NCBI GenBank assembly: GCA_002279825.1
Contig: NCCV01000005.1
Location: 117,377 to 181,376, forward strand
From: Sphingomonadales bacterium 12-68-11
GTDB lineage: Bacteria > Pseudomonadota > Alphaproteobacteria > Sphingomonadales > Sphingomonadaceae
Reading direction: 5' to 3'
Length of the DNA: 64,000 nucleotides
The notes below the pieces were generated by a model. It made no database searches. It was not told the origin of the DNA and saw nothing but the letters and a program-made list of their open reading frames with translations. Every line of letters begins with the position of its first letter. Position 1 is the first letter of the stretch. The position numbers and the translations under genes were made by a program. Positions 52,019 through 61,071 of the stretch are shown here, piece after piece.

Positions 52019-53284
52019 CTACTGCGCCGCTGCGCGATGTGGGGCCGGCGACAGGGGCGCATTCCCGTCGCGATAACGCCGCTCGGCTTCGAACATCCAG
52101 TCGCGCGCGATCGGTAGCGCGCGGCGGTCACGGACGATCTGGACCTGAAAATTGCAGCCGGCGCCGTTCTCGAACATCGAGATCGCGCCAGCGAGGTAGT
52201 ACTCCCACATCCGCACGAATCGCTCGTCGTAGAGCTGGATCAACGCGGCCTTCTCGGTGCGGGTCCGGCGGAGCCACTCGCGCAAGGTCAAGGCATAGTG
52301 CAGGCGCAGTGTCTCGACATCGCTGACGATCAGGCGGCTCTGCTCGATGGCCCGGACCGTTTGCGAGAGGTTCGGCAAGTGATAGCCGGGAAAGATGTAG
52401 CGGTCGGCGAACGGATCGCCGGCGCTCGGTTCGTCGAAGCGGCCGACGGTGTGCAGCAGCATGACTCCGTCGGCTGCCAGGAGGTCGCGGCACCTTGCGA
52501 AGAACGTCCGGTACTGCCTTGCGCCGACATGCTCGAACATGCCGACCGAGACGACCCGGTCGTAAGTGCCGGTCAACCGGCGGTAGTCGGCCAGCTCGAA
52601 GCGCACCCGGTCGGCGACGCCCGCCTGTTGCGCCCGCTCGCGCGCGAGCGGGAGCTGCTGCTCGGACAGGGTCACTCCCGTCACCTCGACCCCCGCGGCC
52701 TGGTTGAGATAGAGCGCGAGCCCGCCCCAGCCGCAGCCGATGTCGAGCACTTTCATGCCCGGCTTGAGGTACATCTTCGCGGCGATGTGCGCCTTCTTGT
52801 CGTGCTGTGCTTGCTCTAGGCTGTCGTCCTCGCGCGCGTAGTAGGCGCAGGAGTACTGCAGGTCCTCGTCGAGGAACAACCGATAGAGTTCGTTGCCGAG
52901 GTCGTAATGGTGCGCGACGTTGGCCCTGGCGCGCGCCTCGTGATTGCGCGCGGCCAACCACCCGCGCACGCGGTTCCAGCGATCGCGCACGAAGGTCCCG
53001 CCGACGTGGCCGTCTTCCCAGCGCAGGTTGCCGGTGACGAGATCGACGAGCGCGAGAATATCGCCCTGCTCGAACACAATGCGGCCGTCCATGTAGGCTT
53101 CGCCGAGTCCGAGGCGCGGATTGCGGGCCAGTTGCCCGGCGATGCGGCTGTCGGTCAGGCGCACCACGACCGGCTCGCGCGACGGATCGGCCGCGCCGTA
53201 TGTGCGCCGCGTGCCGCCAGGTTCGACGATCGTGAGCTCGCCTTGCCGGATCGTCCGGCGCAAGGCCTGGTCCAGAAGCGACAT
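52019..53284 (-). CDS. cfa: Cyclopropane-fatty-acyl-phospholipid synthase
   Basis: Adds a methylene from SAM to the double bond of unsaturated phospholipid acyl chains at the inner membrane. The 421-residue protein has an N-terminal lipid-binding domain (LGLGEAYMDGRIVFEQGDILALVDL, about 58-82), NVAHHYDLGNELYRLFLDEDLQYSCAYY (about 121-148), the SAM site MKVLDIGCGWGGLALYLNQAAG (about 175-196) and GVTLSEQQLPLARERA. VSVGMFEHVGARQYRTFF (about 245-262) follows. GGAGG precedes the ATG. Confidence 0.95.
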   Translation of the reverse strand: MSLLDQALRRTIRQGELTIVEPGGTRRTYGAADPSREPVVVRLTDSRIAGQLARNPRLGLGEAYMDGRIVFEQGDILALVDLVTGNLRWEDGHVGGTFVRDRWNRVRGWLAARNHEARARANVAHHYDLGNELYRLFLDEDLQYSCAYYAREDDSLEQAQHDKKAHIAAKMYLKPGMKVLDIGCGWGGLALYLNQAAGVEVTGVTLSEQQLPLARERAQQAGVADRVRFELADYRRLTGTYDRVVSVGMFEHVGARQYRTFFARCRDLLAADGVMLLHTVGRFDEPSAGDPFADRYIFPGYHLPNLSQTVRAIEQSRLIVSDVETLRLHYALTLREWLRRTRTEKAALIQLYDERFVRMWEYYLAGAISMFENGAGCNFQVQIVRDRRALPIARDWMFEAERRYRDGNAPLSPAPHRAAAQ

Positions 53285-53320
53285 GGGCTTGCCTCCACGC
53301 CAACGATGATCCCGCGCCGA

Positions 53321-53349
53321 CCCTTAGGGAACCCGCTTAGCGGGAGCAA
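53321..53349 (-). promoter_or_regulatory. Candidate cfa promoter
   Basis: On the minus strand TTGCTC (53344-53349), 17 bases, TAAGGG (53321-53326). The spacer contains the palindrome CCCGCTAAGCGGG. A leader of about 30 nt with GGAGG precedes cfa. Confidence 0.5.
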
Positions 53350-53386
53350 ATCCCCCTTGATCGCCCGTCAACTTCTGGGCTTCTGA

Positions 53387-53782
53387 CTAGTCGGGCGATT
53401 GCGGCCGTGCGGTCAGTATCCCGAACAGAACCCAGCTCGCCGCTCCGCCGACGAGCGTTGCGGCGATGTCGTGGGAATCGAAGACGAGCTTGGAGCTGGT
53501 GGTCTGGAACAGCTCCCAGGCGAGCAGCCCGGCGCAGCTGATCGCCACTGCCCCGAAGAACGCCAGCCGGACCGCGGCGTAGTCCGCACTGCGCTTCTGA
53601 TCGCTCCAGATGCTCAGCAGCACGAAGGTAATCGCGAGCGCCGCTGCGAAGTTGGGCGCCACGCCGAGCAGATAGACCGCGGCCGGATGCGGCGCCGCGC
53701 CCAATTCGCGGAGCTTATGCGCGGAGGCGAGCAGCGCCAGCGCGCCGATACCCGCCAGTCCGTAGCGCGTTGACAGTACCAT
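53387..53782 (-). CDS. Small four-TM membrane protein
   Basis: A 131-residue protein with four hydrophobic segments: YGLAGIGALALLASAHKL (about 7-24), AAVYLLGVAPNFAAALAITFVLLSIW (about 34-59), LAFFGAVAISCAGLLAWELF (about 73-92) and IAATLVGGAASWVLFGIL (about 106-123). The DSHDIAATLVGGAASW stretch recalls VanZ-like proteins, but the similarity is weak. No function is proposed. It lies upstream of cfa on the same strand. Confidence 0.7.
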   Translation of the reverse strand: MVLSTRYGLAGIGALALLASAHKLRELGAAPHPAAVYLLGVAPNFAAALAITFVLLSIWSDQKRSADYAAVRLAFFGAVAISCAGLLAWELFQTTSSKLVFDSHDIAATLVGGAASWVLFGILTARPQSPD

Positions 53783-53849
53783 GCGGCGCTCCTCGCGTTG
53801 CCGCCGCGTGTGATGTCACAATACGGCCGCCGTTCGCAATCGCCCGCCG

Positions 53850-55349
53850 TCAGGCGCGGTATGCCTCCACGAACGGCTGCAGGAACTCGCGATACGGCTC
53901 GGCGGCGCCGATCCCTGCGCGGTTGATCGGGCGGCGGACCTGCATCGTGCTCGCGGTCGCGACGGCGCGCGGGTTCTCGTGCGGCGCGAAGGGTTGCGGC
54001 TCTTCCGGCAGCCCGCCGTGCGCGAGCAAGCGGCGGATCCAAGGCTCAGGCTCGCTGGCAAGCGATTCGTAGGGGATCACAAGCAGGCGCTCGCCGAGGA
54101 TCTGCCGCCACTGGGCGAGCAGCCGGTCCTCGAGCCGGAAGTGGTAGGCGATGTCTTCGAGATCGTAAGTCCACGGCTGGCCGCCGCTGAAATAGGTCCG
54201 GAAGCACGACCAGGCGCAATCGAGCGGATCGCGCGTGATCCAGAGCAACGGCGCTTGCGGCAGAAGCGCCGCGGCGAGGCCGAGCATGCGGCCGTTGGTG
54301 GTGGTCTTGTCGACCACGCGGCCCGGCCCCGGGAAGCGTTCGTCCATCCAGTGGCGCCACAGCCGCGCCGCCTCGGGCGCGCCGACCCGTTCGACATATT
54401 CGCGCAGGTTCGGATAGGACAGGCCGCGGATGTCGCGGGCGAACAACGCGAGGCGCGTGGTCTCCCCGCCGTCCGACACCGCGCTGTGGCTCGTCAGGAT
54501 CTGCTCGACCAGCGTGGTGCCGGAGCGCGGCAGGCCGGCGACGAAGATCGTGCGGTCGGTCGGTTCAGACTGCCGGCTGGCGAGCGCGGCGATCGCCTCG
54601 GCGTCATAGCCCGCCACCGCGCTTTCGGCCGCCGCGCGATCCTCGGCGCGATCGTAGGGCACTTCGGATTTCGCCTGCCGCGCGCCCTCGGCGAAGGCGG
54701 CGAAGGCCCGCGCGCGCTCGCCCAGATCCGCGTGGGCCTTGCCGAGCGCATAGAAGTAGCTGGCGCGCTCGCCGAAACCGGCCGAGTCTTCCGGGGGCCG
54801 GGTGCCGATCAGCCGGTCCGCTAGCTCCGGCTCGCGCGAGAAATCGAGCAGCGTGGAAAAGGTCAGCCAGGCCGAGCCCGATTGCGGGCGCAGCCGTGTC
54901 GCGCGGTCGAGCTGCTCGCGGGCTTCGTCGGTGTGGCCGAGATGAAGTGCTGCCGCGCCGCGGCTGTGGGCGTAAGTGGCGGGGTCGGGGGTGTCGGGGC
55001 GCCAGGCGCGGATCACCGCATAGGCTTGCGCCCACATCCCGACATGGGCGAGCAGGGCGGCCTGCTGGAACGCCGCGGCGGCTTGCCCACCGGCGCCGGC
55101 GATGTGGAGCTCGATCGCGGCGCGCGCGAGGGCGATCTCGCCATTGTCGGCCGCGATCTGCGCGAGCGCGGGCCACTGCGCGCCCATCGGCGCGCGCTGT
55201 TCGACAAGGCTTTCAACGATGTGATTCTGGCGTGCGCGATCATCCTGCGCGAGAGCAGGCCGTAGCTGGTCGAGAAGCGCCAGGATGGCCGACAGGTTGT
55301 CGCCAGCCCCGCTGGGCGGCCGAGGAGGGTACGACACCTGTCTGCTCAA
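53850..55349 (-). CDS. TPR-sulfotransferase
   Basis: A 499-residue protein with an N-terminal half of helical TPR-like repeats (about 30-240) and a C-terminal sulfotransferase. The PAPS 5'-phosphosulfate loop is FVAGLPRSGTTLVEQILTSHSAV (about 270-290). VVDKTTTNGRMLGLAAALLP (about 338-357) and LLWITRDPLDCAWSCFRTYF (about 360-379, 3'-phosphate motif) follow. Bacterial TPR-sulfotransferases modify proteins or polysaccharides; the target is unknown. The first start in frame is TTG 55349 without a good ribosome site, with GTG four codons later equally possible. The N-terminus is therefore uncertain. Confidence 0.88.
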   Translation of the reverse strand: MSRQVSYPPRPPSGAGDNLSAILALLDQLRPALAQDDRARQNHIVESLVEQRAPMGAQWPALAQIAADNGEIALARAAIELHIAGAGGQAAAAFQQAALLAHVGMWAQAYAVIRAWRPDTPDPATYAHSRGAAALHLGHTDEAREQLDRATRLRPQSGSAWLTFSTLLDFSREPELADRLIGTRPPEDSAGFGERASYFYALGKAHADLGERARAFAAFAEGARQAKSEVPYDRAEDRAAAESAVAGYDAEAIAALASRQSEPTDRTIFVAGLPRSGTTLVEQILTSHSAVSDGGETTRLALFARDIRGLSYPNLREYVERVGAPEAARLWRHWMDERFPGPGRVVDKTTTNGRMLGLAAALLPQAPLLWITRDPLDCAWSCFRTYFSGGQPWTYDLEDIAYHFRLEDRLLAQWRQILGERLLVIPYESLASEPEPWIRRLLAHGGLPEEPQPFAPHENPRAVATASTMQVRRPINRAGIGAAEPYREFLQPFVEAYRA

Positions 55350-55402
55350 TTGATTGTAATTCGCAACAATGGCGATGCTGGCGGACCGTTCAATGGGCGA
55401 AA

Positions 55403-55426
55403 TGTAGCAATCTGTAGCAATCTGTA
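55403..55426. repeat. Tandem 10-bp repeat in a divergent intergenic region
   Basis: TGTAGCAATC occurs twice in tandem (55403-55412, 55413-55422) and a third partial unit follows (TGTA). The 10-bp period is one DNA turn, so two regulator monomers would bind the same face. It lies between the sulfotransferase gene and the divergent small ORF. Confidence 0.6.
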
Positions 55427-55438
55427 TCGCCGGGCCTT

Positions 55439-55777
55439 GTGCACTACATCCAATATGGCATGATCGGCGCGGGAGAGGGGGGAAACATCATGCTCAAAGA
55501 GCAGATCCCATATCAGATTCGCGCGCAAATCCTGCGCAGCGAACCGTATCGAGCGCCCCTCGGCTCCCTGCTGGGAGGAGCGCCAATGCTGGATGATGCC
55601 GTCACGCCGTCACGCCAGGATTCCCGGAAGGGGGGCTGGCGACAATCCGACGTCCGGCGCGCGATCGCCGCGGCCGAGCAGGCCGGGCTGGCGCTGTACC
55701 GCGTCGAGATCGCGCCTGACGGGACCATCTCGATCGTGGTTGGCGCAGGTCCAGGGACGGCGCCGGATTCGGCGTAG
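55439..55777 (+). CDS. Small hypothetical protein, integrase-associated type
   Basis: A 112-residue frame; starts at 55439 (GTG), or ATG 55490 or ATG 55586 are possible. The C-terminal part GGWRQSDVRRAIAAAEQAGLALYRVEIAPDGTISIVVG (about 67-104) resembles short proteins often encoded just before tyrosine integrases in alphaproteobacteria (recollection). No integrase is in the window. Function unknown. It may be a relic of an integrated element, or an independent gene. Confidence 0.5.
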   Translation: MHYIQYGMIGAGEGGNIMLKEQIPYQIRAQILRSEPYRAPLGSLLGGAPMLDDAVTPSRQDSRKGGWRQSDVRRAIAAAEQAGLALYRVEIAPDGTISIVVGAGPGTAPDSA

Positions 55778-55940
55778 CTCAGCCGGGTAGGCGCTCGCGA
55801 ACTCGCGTCGCCGCCGTCTCGCAGGACTCCAGGCCGCGTGCGCCGCGCTCCCGCCGCGACAATCTCGCGCTCGAAATCCGCCAGGGGGTGTGGCAAGGCT
55901 GGCCGCGACCAGACCGAAACACCGAGAAACTGGAGGGGAT

Positions 55941-57278
55941 ATGAAGCTTGCCTGGACCGCGCTCGCGGCTGTGCTGATGAGTGGGAGCGCGCTGGCGCAG
56001 CAGGGTCCGCCGCCCGGACCGCCGCCGGGGGCAGGCCCCGCCGCAGCGCCGGGCGCGCCGCGCCGCGAGCCGCCGCCGCTCTACGTCCCCGAGCCGGGTC
56101 AGCCGGTCGAGAACCGCGCCGCCGCCGGCACCGCCAGCGGGCAGACGCCGGCTTTTCCGCAGCAGACGCGAGCGCCGTTCGTACCTTCTCTGGTGACCTT
56201 CACGGTCGAGACGGTGACCGAGGGGCTGCGGTTCCCGTGGGCCATGGCGATCCTGCCCGACGGGCGGCTGCTGATCACCGAGCGCGACGGGACCATGCGC
56301 ATCGCCCACGGGGCGCAGCTCTCGCCGCCGGTCGCGGGGGTGCCGGCGGTGCAGGTGCAGGAAATCTCGGGCCTCGACGACGTGATCCTCGACCCGAATT
56401 TCGCGCAGAACCAGCGAATCTATTTCACTTATGTCGAAAAGCTGGCGGTCGGGAACACGCTGGCGGTGGCGCGGGCGCGGCTGGTCGACGGACCGGCGCC
56501 GCGGCTGGAGGACGTCAAGGTCATCTACCGGCAGGAGCCCAACCTCAAGAGCGAGCACGGCAACTTCGGCGCGCGGCTGCTGTTCGACGCGCAGGGCATG
56601 CTGTTCGTGACGCTGGGCGATCTCGCTTCGGACCCGCTGCGGCCGTACATCCAGCAGCTCGATAGCGGGATCGGCAAGATCGTACGTATCACGACCGACG
56701 GCGCCCCCGCTCCGCGCGGGCCGTTCGCACGACGTAGGGGCGCGCGGCCGGAGCTCTATGCGCTCGGCTTCCGCAACCCGCTCGGCCTGGCATTCCGTCC
56801 CGGCACCAACCAGCTGTGGGCGACCGAAGTCGGGCCGCGCGGCGGCGACGAGCTCAACCTGATCAAGCCGGGCGCCAATTACGGCTGGCCGCTGATCAGC
56901 TACGGCAACGAGTATCGCGGCGGCAACGTGGGCGAGGGCCCGACCAAGCGCGGGTTCGAGCAGCCGGTCTACTACTGGGACCCGGTGATCAGCCCCTCGA
57001 GCCTGATGTTCTACACCGGCGAGGCATTCCCGGCGTGGAAAGGCAATGCCTTCATCACTTCGCTGAGCCAGCAGCACCTGGTGCGACTGGTGCTTGAAGG
57101 CAACCGCGTGGTGGGCGAGGAGCGGCTGCTGGCCGACCGGCGCGAGCGGCTGAGGCAGGTCAAGCAGGCGCCCGACGGGTCGCTCTACGTGCTGACCGAC
57201 GGCGGCGCGGGGAAAGTTCTGCGGCTGGTGCCGGCCGCGCGGCAGGTAGCGCTTTCAAGCGCCGCCGGTTCGCCATAG
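55941..57278 (+). CDS. Secreted PQQ-type sugar (sorbosone/aldose) dehydrogenase
   Basis: A 445-residue periplasmic beta-propeller dehydrogenase of the soluble glucose dehydrogenase/sorbosone dehydrogenase family (PF07995 type), expected to use PQQ and Ca. A signal peptide (MKLAWTALAAVLMSGSALAQ) is followed by a Pro-rich spacer (about 22-60). The propeller has LRFPWAMAILPDGRLLITERDGTMRI (about 94-119), GLDDVILDPNFAQNQRIYFTYVEK, SEHGNFGARLLFDAQGMLFVTLGDL and ELYALGFRNPLGLAFRPGTNQLWATEVGPRGGDELNLIKPGANYGWPLISYGNEY. GGAGGGG precedes ATG 55941. Substrate unproven. Confidence 0.92.
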   Translation: MKLAWTALAAVLMSGSALAQQGPPPGPPPGAGPAAAPGAPRREPPPLYVPEPGQPVENRAAAGTASGQTPAFPQQTRAPFVPSLVTFTVETVTEGLRFPWAMAILPDGRLLITERDGTMRIAHGAQLSPPVAGVPAVQVQEISGLDDVILDPNFAQNQRIYFTYVEKLAVGNTLAVARARLVDGPAPRLEDVKVIYRQEPNLKSEHGNFGARLLFDAQGMLFVTLGDLASDPLRPYIQQLDSGIGKIVRITTDGAPAPRGPFARRRGARPELYALGFRNPLGLAFRPGTNQLWATEVGPRGGDELNLIKPGANYGWPLISYGNEYRGGNVGEGPTKRGFEQPVYYWDPVISPSSLMFYTGEAFPAWKGNAFITSLSQQHLVRLVLEGNRVVGEERLLADRRERLRQVKQAPDGSLYVLTDGGAGKVLRLVPAARQVALSSAAGSP

Positions 57279-57321
57279 ACTGCGCGCATCGACCGCACAT
57301 GCGGAGCGGGTGGAGGAAATC

Positions 57322-58062
57322 ATGAGATCTTCGATCGTCGCCGTTGCCCTGGCCGCGAGCGCGCTGGGCGGCACTGCTTGTGCGCAAAGTGCCCCTGCTG
57401 CCTCGGCCGTCATTGCCGCCGCGGTCGCCGACAGCGCGCGCCCCGCCGCGGATACCGCCCGCGATGCCAACCGCAAGCCTGCCGAAACGGTCGCCTTCGC
57501 GGGCGTGCGCCCCGGCGCCAAAGTCGCCGAGCTGGCACCGGGCGGCGGGTACTTCACGCGCGTGATCGCCAAGACCGTGGGCACGACGGGCAAAGTCTAT
57601 GCGCTGGTCTCGCCGGCGCAGGCGCAACGCCCCGGCGGGCTCGATGCAATCAACGCGCTTGCCGCGCAGTACGGCAATGTCACCGTCACGCCCACCGACT
57701 ACACGGCAATGACGCTTCCCGAAAAGGTCGACGTGGTCTGGACCACCGAAAACTGGCACGACTTCAGCAATGCCGGCACCACCCCCGGCATCGCCAAGGC
57801 GGCGTTCGACGCGCTCAAGCCCGGCGGGGTGTTCTACGTCCAGGACCACTCGGCGCCGGGCACCGGCACCAGCGCCACCCAGACGCTGCACCGGATCGAT
57901 CCCGCGGCGGTTATCGCGGTGTTGACCGCGGCCGGCTTCGTGGTCGATGCCCAGTCGAGCCATCTCGCCAATCCCGCCGACGACCACACGGCGGCGGTGC
58001 GCGACGGATCGGTGCAAGGACGCACCGACAAGTTCGCGATCCGGTTCAGGAAGCCCGCCTGA
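57322..58062 (+). CDS. Secreted class I SAM-dependent methyltransferase-like protein
   Basis: A 246-residue protein with an N-terminal signal peptide (MRSSIVAVALAASALGGTACAQ). A Rossmann methyltransferase domain follows: VRPGAKVAELAPGGGYFTRVIAKTVG (about 62-87), TLPEKVDVVWTTENWHDFSNAG (about 135-156) and LKPGGVFYVQDHSAPGTG (about 170-187). DRTDKFAIRFRKP closes the protein. Methyltransferases with export signals recur in sphingomonads and relatives. Periplasmic SAM would be needed, so the activity in situ is unclear. GGAGG precedes ATG 57322. It is downstream of the sugar dehydrogenase on the same strand. Confidence 0.85.
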   Translation: MRSSIVAVALAASALGGTACAQSAPAASAVIAAAVADSARPAADTARDANRKPAETVAFAGVRPGAKVAELAPGGGYFTRVIAKTVGTTGKVYALVSPAQAQRPGGLDAINALAAQYGNVTVTPTDYTAMTLPEKVDVVWTTENWHDFSNAGTTPGIAKAAFDALKPGGVFYVQDHSAPGTGTSATQTLHRIDPAAVIAVLTAAGFVVDAQSSHLANPADDHTAAVRDGSVQGRTDKFAIRFRKPA

Positions 58063-58063
58063 G

Positions 58064-60913
58064 CTAGTCCTGGTTGCCGACCAGGCGCAGCGGGCTGCCG
58101 CCCGCGCGCGCCCGTGCCTTGGCGAGTTCACGCGGGTTGCCGGCCAACGCGGGCACGCGCGCTGCGGGCACGGCTTTCGAGAACAGGAACCCCTGCCCGA
58201 AGTCGCACTCCAGCTCGATCAGCCGGCGCGCCTGCGCTTCGCTCTCGATACCCTCGGCGACGACCTTGATGCCGAGGCTCTGGCCGAGGTTGATGACCGC
58301 GCGAATGATCGCCTCGTCGCCGGTGCCCAGCGCCATATCGTGCACGAAGCTGCGGTCGATCTTGATCAGGTCGACCGGGAATTCCTTGAGGTGGCGCAGC
58401 GACGCATAGCCGGTGCCGAAATCGTCGAGCGCGATCTGGACCCCGCGCTGGCTGAGCAGGGCCAGCGCGCGGTGAACGTATTCGGCGCCGCGACCGAGGA
58501 ACACCGTCTCGGTCACTTCGAGCTGGAAGCACCGCGGCGGGATGCCCGCGCGGCTGAGCTGTTCGAGCAAGCGCTCGGCGAAATTGTCGCGGCGAAACTC
58601 TGCGGCCGAGGCGTTGACCGCGACGTGCCGGAACGGGATGCCGCGATCGAGCCAGCCGCGCATGTCGGGGATGACCCGCTCGATCATGCGGTCGCTGATC
58701 GCGGCGGCGACATCGAGATCCTCGAACGCGGCTTCGATGGCGGCGGGCAAGCCGATCCGGCCGCGCGCGTTCCGCCAGCGGAGCAGCGCCTCGAAGCCGA
58801 CGATCGCGCCGGTGCGCAAGTCGATCTTGGGCTGGTAGTAGGGGATGATCCGATCGTCGCGGAGCGCGGCGCGGGCGGTCTCCACCATGGCGATGCGCCG
58901 CTCGAGATCGTCGCGCATGTGCGGTTCGAACAGGCTCATCGTCGAGCGGCCGGCGGCCTTGGCGGCATAAAGCGCGATGTCGGCGTTCTTGAGCAGTTCC
59001 TCGGACGTCGTGCCGTGCCGGGGAAAGATGCTCGCGCCCATGCTGACCCGGCAATCGAGCACCCGCCCGTCGTGGACGAACGGTTCGCGCAAGCGCTGCT
59101 GGATAGAACGCGAGAGCTGCCCGAGGCTCTGGTCGTTCGGCATGTCGGGCATGATGATGGCGAATTCGTCGCCGCCGTGGCGCGCGACGACGTCGTTCGC
59201 GCGGACCACTTGGCATAACCGACCCGCGAACATGCTGAGCATCTTGTCGCCGGCATCGTGGCCGAGCGAATCATTGATCTGCTTGAAGTGGTCGAGGTCG
59301 AGGAGCAGCAAGCCGACGGTCCCGCCGTCCGCGGCGGCGGCGCGGATCGCCAGGTCGAGCTGTTCGTGGAAATAGCTGCGGTTGGCGAGATGGGTCAACG
59401 CATCGTGCCGCGCGGTCCAGCGGATGCGGTCCTCGGCGGTTTTTTCCTCGCTCACGTCGCGCACGGTCATGATGACGCGGCCGAGGCGGCTGTCGGTCTT
59501 GCCTGTCCGCCAGGCGTTGACCGTGATCCAGCGGTCGGCGCTGTCATCGGCGCGGCAGATCCGGAAGGAATCCTCGAAGCGCTCGAGCTTGCCCAAGCGG
59601 ATGCTTTTGAGCCGGCGCAGGAACCGCGCTCGGTCCATAGGGTGGACGATCGAGGCGGCGAGCTCGAGCGTCGGTTCAGTATCGGGACCGATGCCCAGAA
59701 TCTCGCGCAGCCGGCCCGACCAGTCGCGCTGGTCAAGCGCCGCGTCGTAGTCCCAGACACCGAGCCTGGCGGCCTCGGTGGCAAGGCGGAACCGTTCCTC
59801 GCTTTCGCGCAAGGCGTCCTCGCTGCGCTTGCGCTCGGTGATGTCGAGATGGGCGCCGACGCTGCGGACCACCTCGCCGGTGGCATTGCGTTCGATCCGG
59901 GTGCGGCTGAAGATCCAGCGTGTCCGTCCGTCGTCGGGGCGGATGATGCGGAACTCGCACTCGAACGCTTGCTGGCCATCGAGGCACCGCGCGATAAGCT
60001 GCAGCATCCGGTCGCGGTCGTCCGGGTGGACGATCTTCATCCACTCGGCATGCGTAATGGAGCGGGTACCCGGCGGCAATCCGGTCTGCTCGACGAAACG
60101 TTCGGACAGTTGGGCCACGCCTTCGGGGTCTGATTCGAAGTCGGCGAGCCCGGTCACTTCCTGGACCAGGCGGAGGCGCTCCTCGCTCCGCCGCAGCGCG
60201 TCCAGCGACTCCTTGCTTTCCTCGATGTCGCGCGAAATGCACATGTGCGCCGTCGTCCCGTCGGGCATCGGGAAGGGCAGGGCGCGCGCCTCGACGTGGC
60301 GCCGCCGGCCCTGGAGGCCGATGACCTCGTAAGTCCCGAGTACCGTTTCGCCGCCTATCACCCGGCGGTGCACTTCGCCGCTGTAGGCGCGATACTCGGG
60401 TGCGACGGTCGAGAACTCGCGGTTGTCCGGCAGGCTCGCCCGGTCAGGGGCCTGATGCAAGGCGAGGCCGGCGGGATTGATGTAAATCAGCCGCCCGGCT
60501 TCATCGAAGATCTTCACGCAATCGGACATCTCGTCGATCAGCGCCCGCAGCCGGGCCTCGCTGTCCCGCACGGCGCGGTCGGCTGCGATCTGGCCGGTAA
60601 CGTCTTCGACCGTGTCGAGCCGGCCGCCGTCTTCGGTCCGGATCGGGTGGATGGCATAGGTGCGTCCGGCGTGGGCCAGCCGCCGGTCTTCGCTATCCTG
60701 GACGGGCGGAGCGCCTTCTACCTGTTCGGCGGGCACCGGGGGTCCGAGCACTTCGGCGTAGCGGCGGTTGCATAGCGCGATGCGGCCCTCGCGATCGAAC
60801 AGGCCAAGGCCCTGGGACATGTGATCGAAGGCGCGGCGGTACAGCGCGAGCTCGGCTCGCAAAGCCGCCAGTTCCGCGCGGAGCGCGTCGGGCTGGTCGG
60901 TGCTGTCGGGCAT
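58064..60913 (-). CDS. Multi-PAS GGDEF-EAL c-di-GMP protein
   Basis: A 949-residue cytoplasmic signalling protein. A short coiled coil (LRAELAALRAELALYRRAF, about 11-30) is followed by about four PAS domains (about 30-500), including RLRLVQEVTGLADFESDP and FRLATEAARLGVWDYDA starts. The GGDEF domain has ARHGGDEFAIIMP with an upstream RAND (RxxD inhibitory site). The EAL domain has VGFEALLRWRN, LEVTETVFL, LDDFGTGYASLRHL, LIKIDRSFV and VAEGIES, all catalytic motifs present. GGGGGAG lies before the ATG at 60911-60913. No membrane segments. It is divergent from bamD. Confidence 0.93.
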   Translation of the reverse strand: MPDSTDQPDALRAELAALRAELALYRRAFDHMSQGLGLFDREGRIALCNRRYAEVLGPPVPAEQVEGAPPVQDSEDRRLAHAGRTYAIHPIRTEDGGRLDTVEDVTGQIAADRAVRDSEARLRALIDEMSDCVKIFDEAGRLIYINPAGLALHQAPDRASLPDNREFSTVAPEYRAYSGEVHRRVIGGETVLGTYEVIGLQGRRRHVEARALPFPMPDGTTAHMCISRDIEESKESLDALRRSEERLRLVQEVTGLADFESDPEGVAQLSERFVEQTGLPPGTRSITHAEWMKIVHPDDRDRMLQLIARCLDGQQAFECEFRIIRPDDGRTRWIFSRTRIERNATGEVVRSVGAHLDITERKRSEDALRESEERFRLATEAARLGVWDYDAALDQRDWSGRLREILGIGPDTEPTLELAASIVHPMDRARFLRRLKSIRLGKLERFEDSFRICRADDSADRWITVNAWRTGKTDSRLGRVIMTVRDVSEEKTAEDRIRWTARHDALTHLANRSYFHEQLDLAIRAAAADGGTVGLLLLDLDHFKQINDSLGHDAGDKMLSMFAGRLCQVVRANDVVARHGGDEFAIIMPDMPNDQSLGQLSRSIQQRLREPFVHDGRVLDCRVSMGASIFPRHGTTSEELLKNADIALYAAKAAGRSTMSLFEPHMRDDLERRIAMVETARAALRDDRIIPYYQPKIDLRTGAIVGFEALLRWRNARGRIGLPAAIEAAFEDLDVAAAISDRMIERVIPDMRGWLDRGIPFRHVAVNASAAEFRRDNFAERLLEQLSRAGIPPRCFQLEVTETVFLGRGAEYVHRALALLSQRGVQIALDDFGTGYASLRHLKEFPVDLIKIDRSFVHDMALGTGDEAIIRAVINLGQSLGIKVVAEGIESEAQARRLIELECDFGQGFLFSKAVPAARVPALAGNPRELAKARARAGGSPLRLVGNQD

Positions 60914-61036
60914 TTCAGGCTCCCCCGCATGGCCTGTCTCTCGGACGGTCTGCGGTTGGGACGGGTTAAGCGCTTGATTCGTGAAGAATTGGTAAGGCGC
61001 GGGCTGAAGCGTGGCTGGCGCCGCCGCGCACTTCAC

Positions 61037-61065
61037 TTGGCGTTCACTCGCGCGCTGGCTATAGC
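61037..61065 (+). promoter_or_regulatory. Candidate bamD promoter (leaderless transcript)
   Basis: TTGGCG (61037-61042), 17 bases, TATAGC (61060-61065), then six bases to ATG 61072. No Shine-Dalgarno fits, suggesting a leaderless mRNA. Confidence 0.58.
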
Positions 61066-61071
61066 CGCCGG

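Noticed and set aside
55766..55840. Possible tRNA gene starting GCGTAGCTCAGCCGGGTAG
   Set aside because: Only a D-arm-like string is present. No anticodon stem, T-arm or acceptor pairing follows, so it is at most a fragment and possibly chance.
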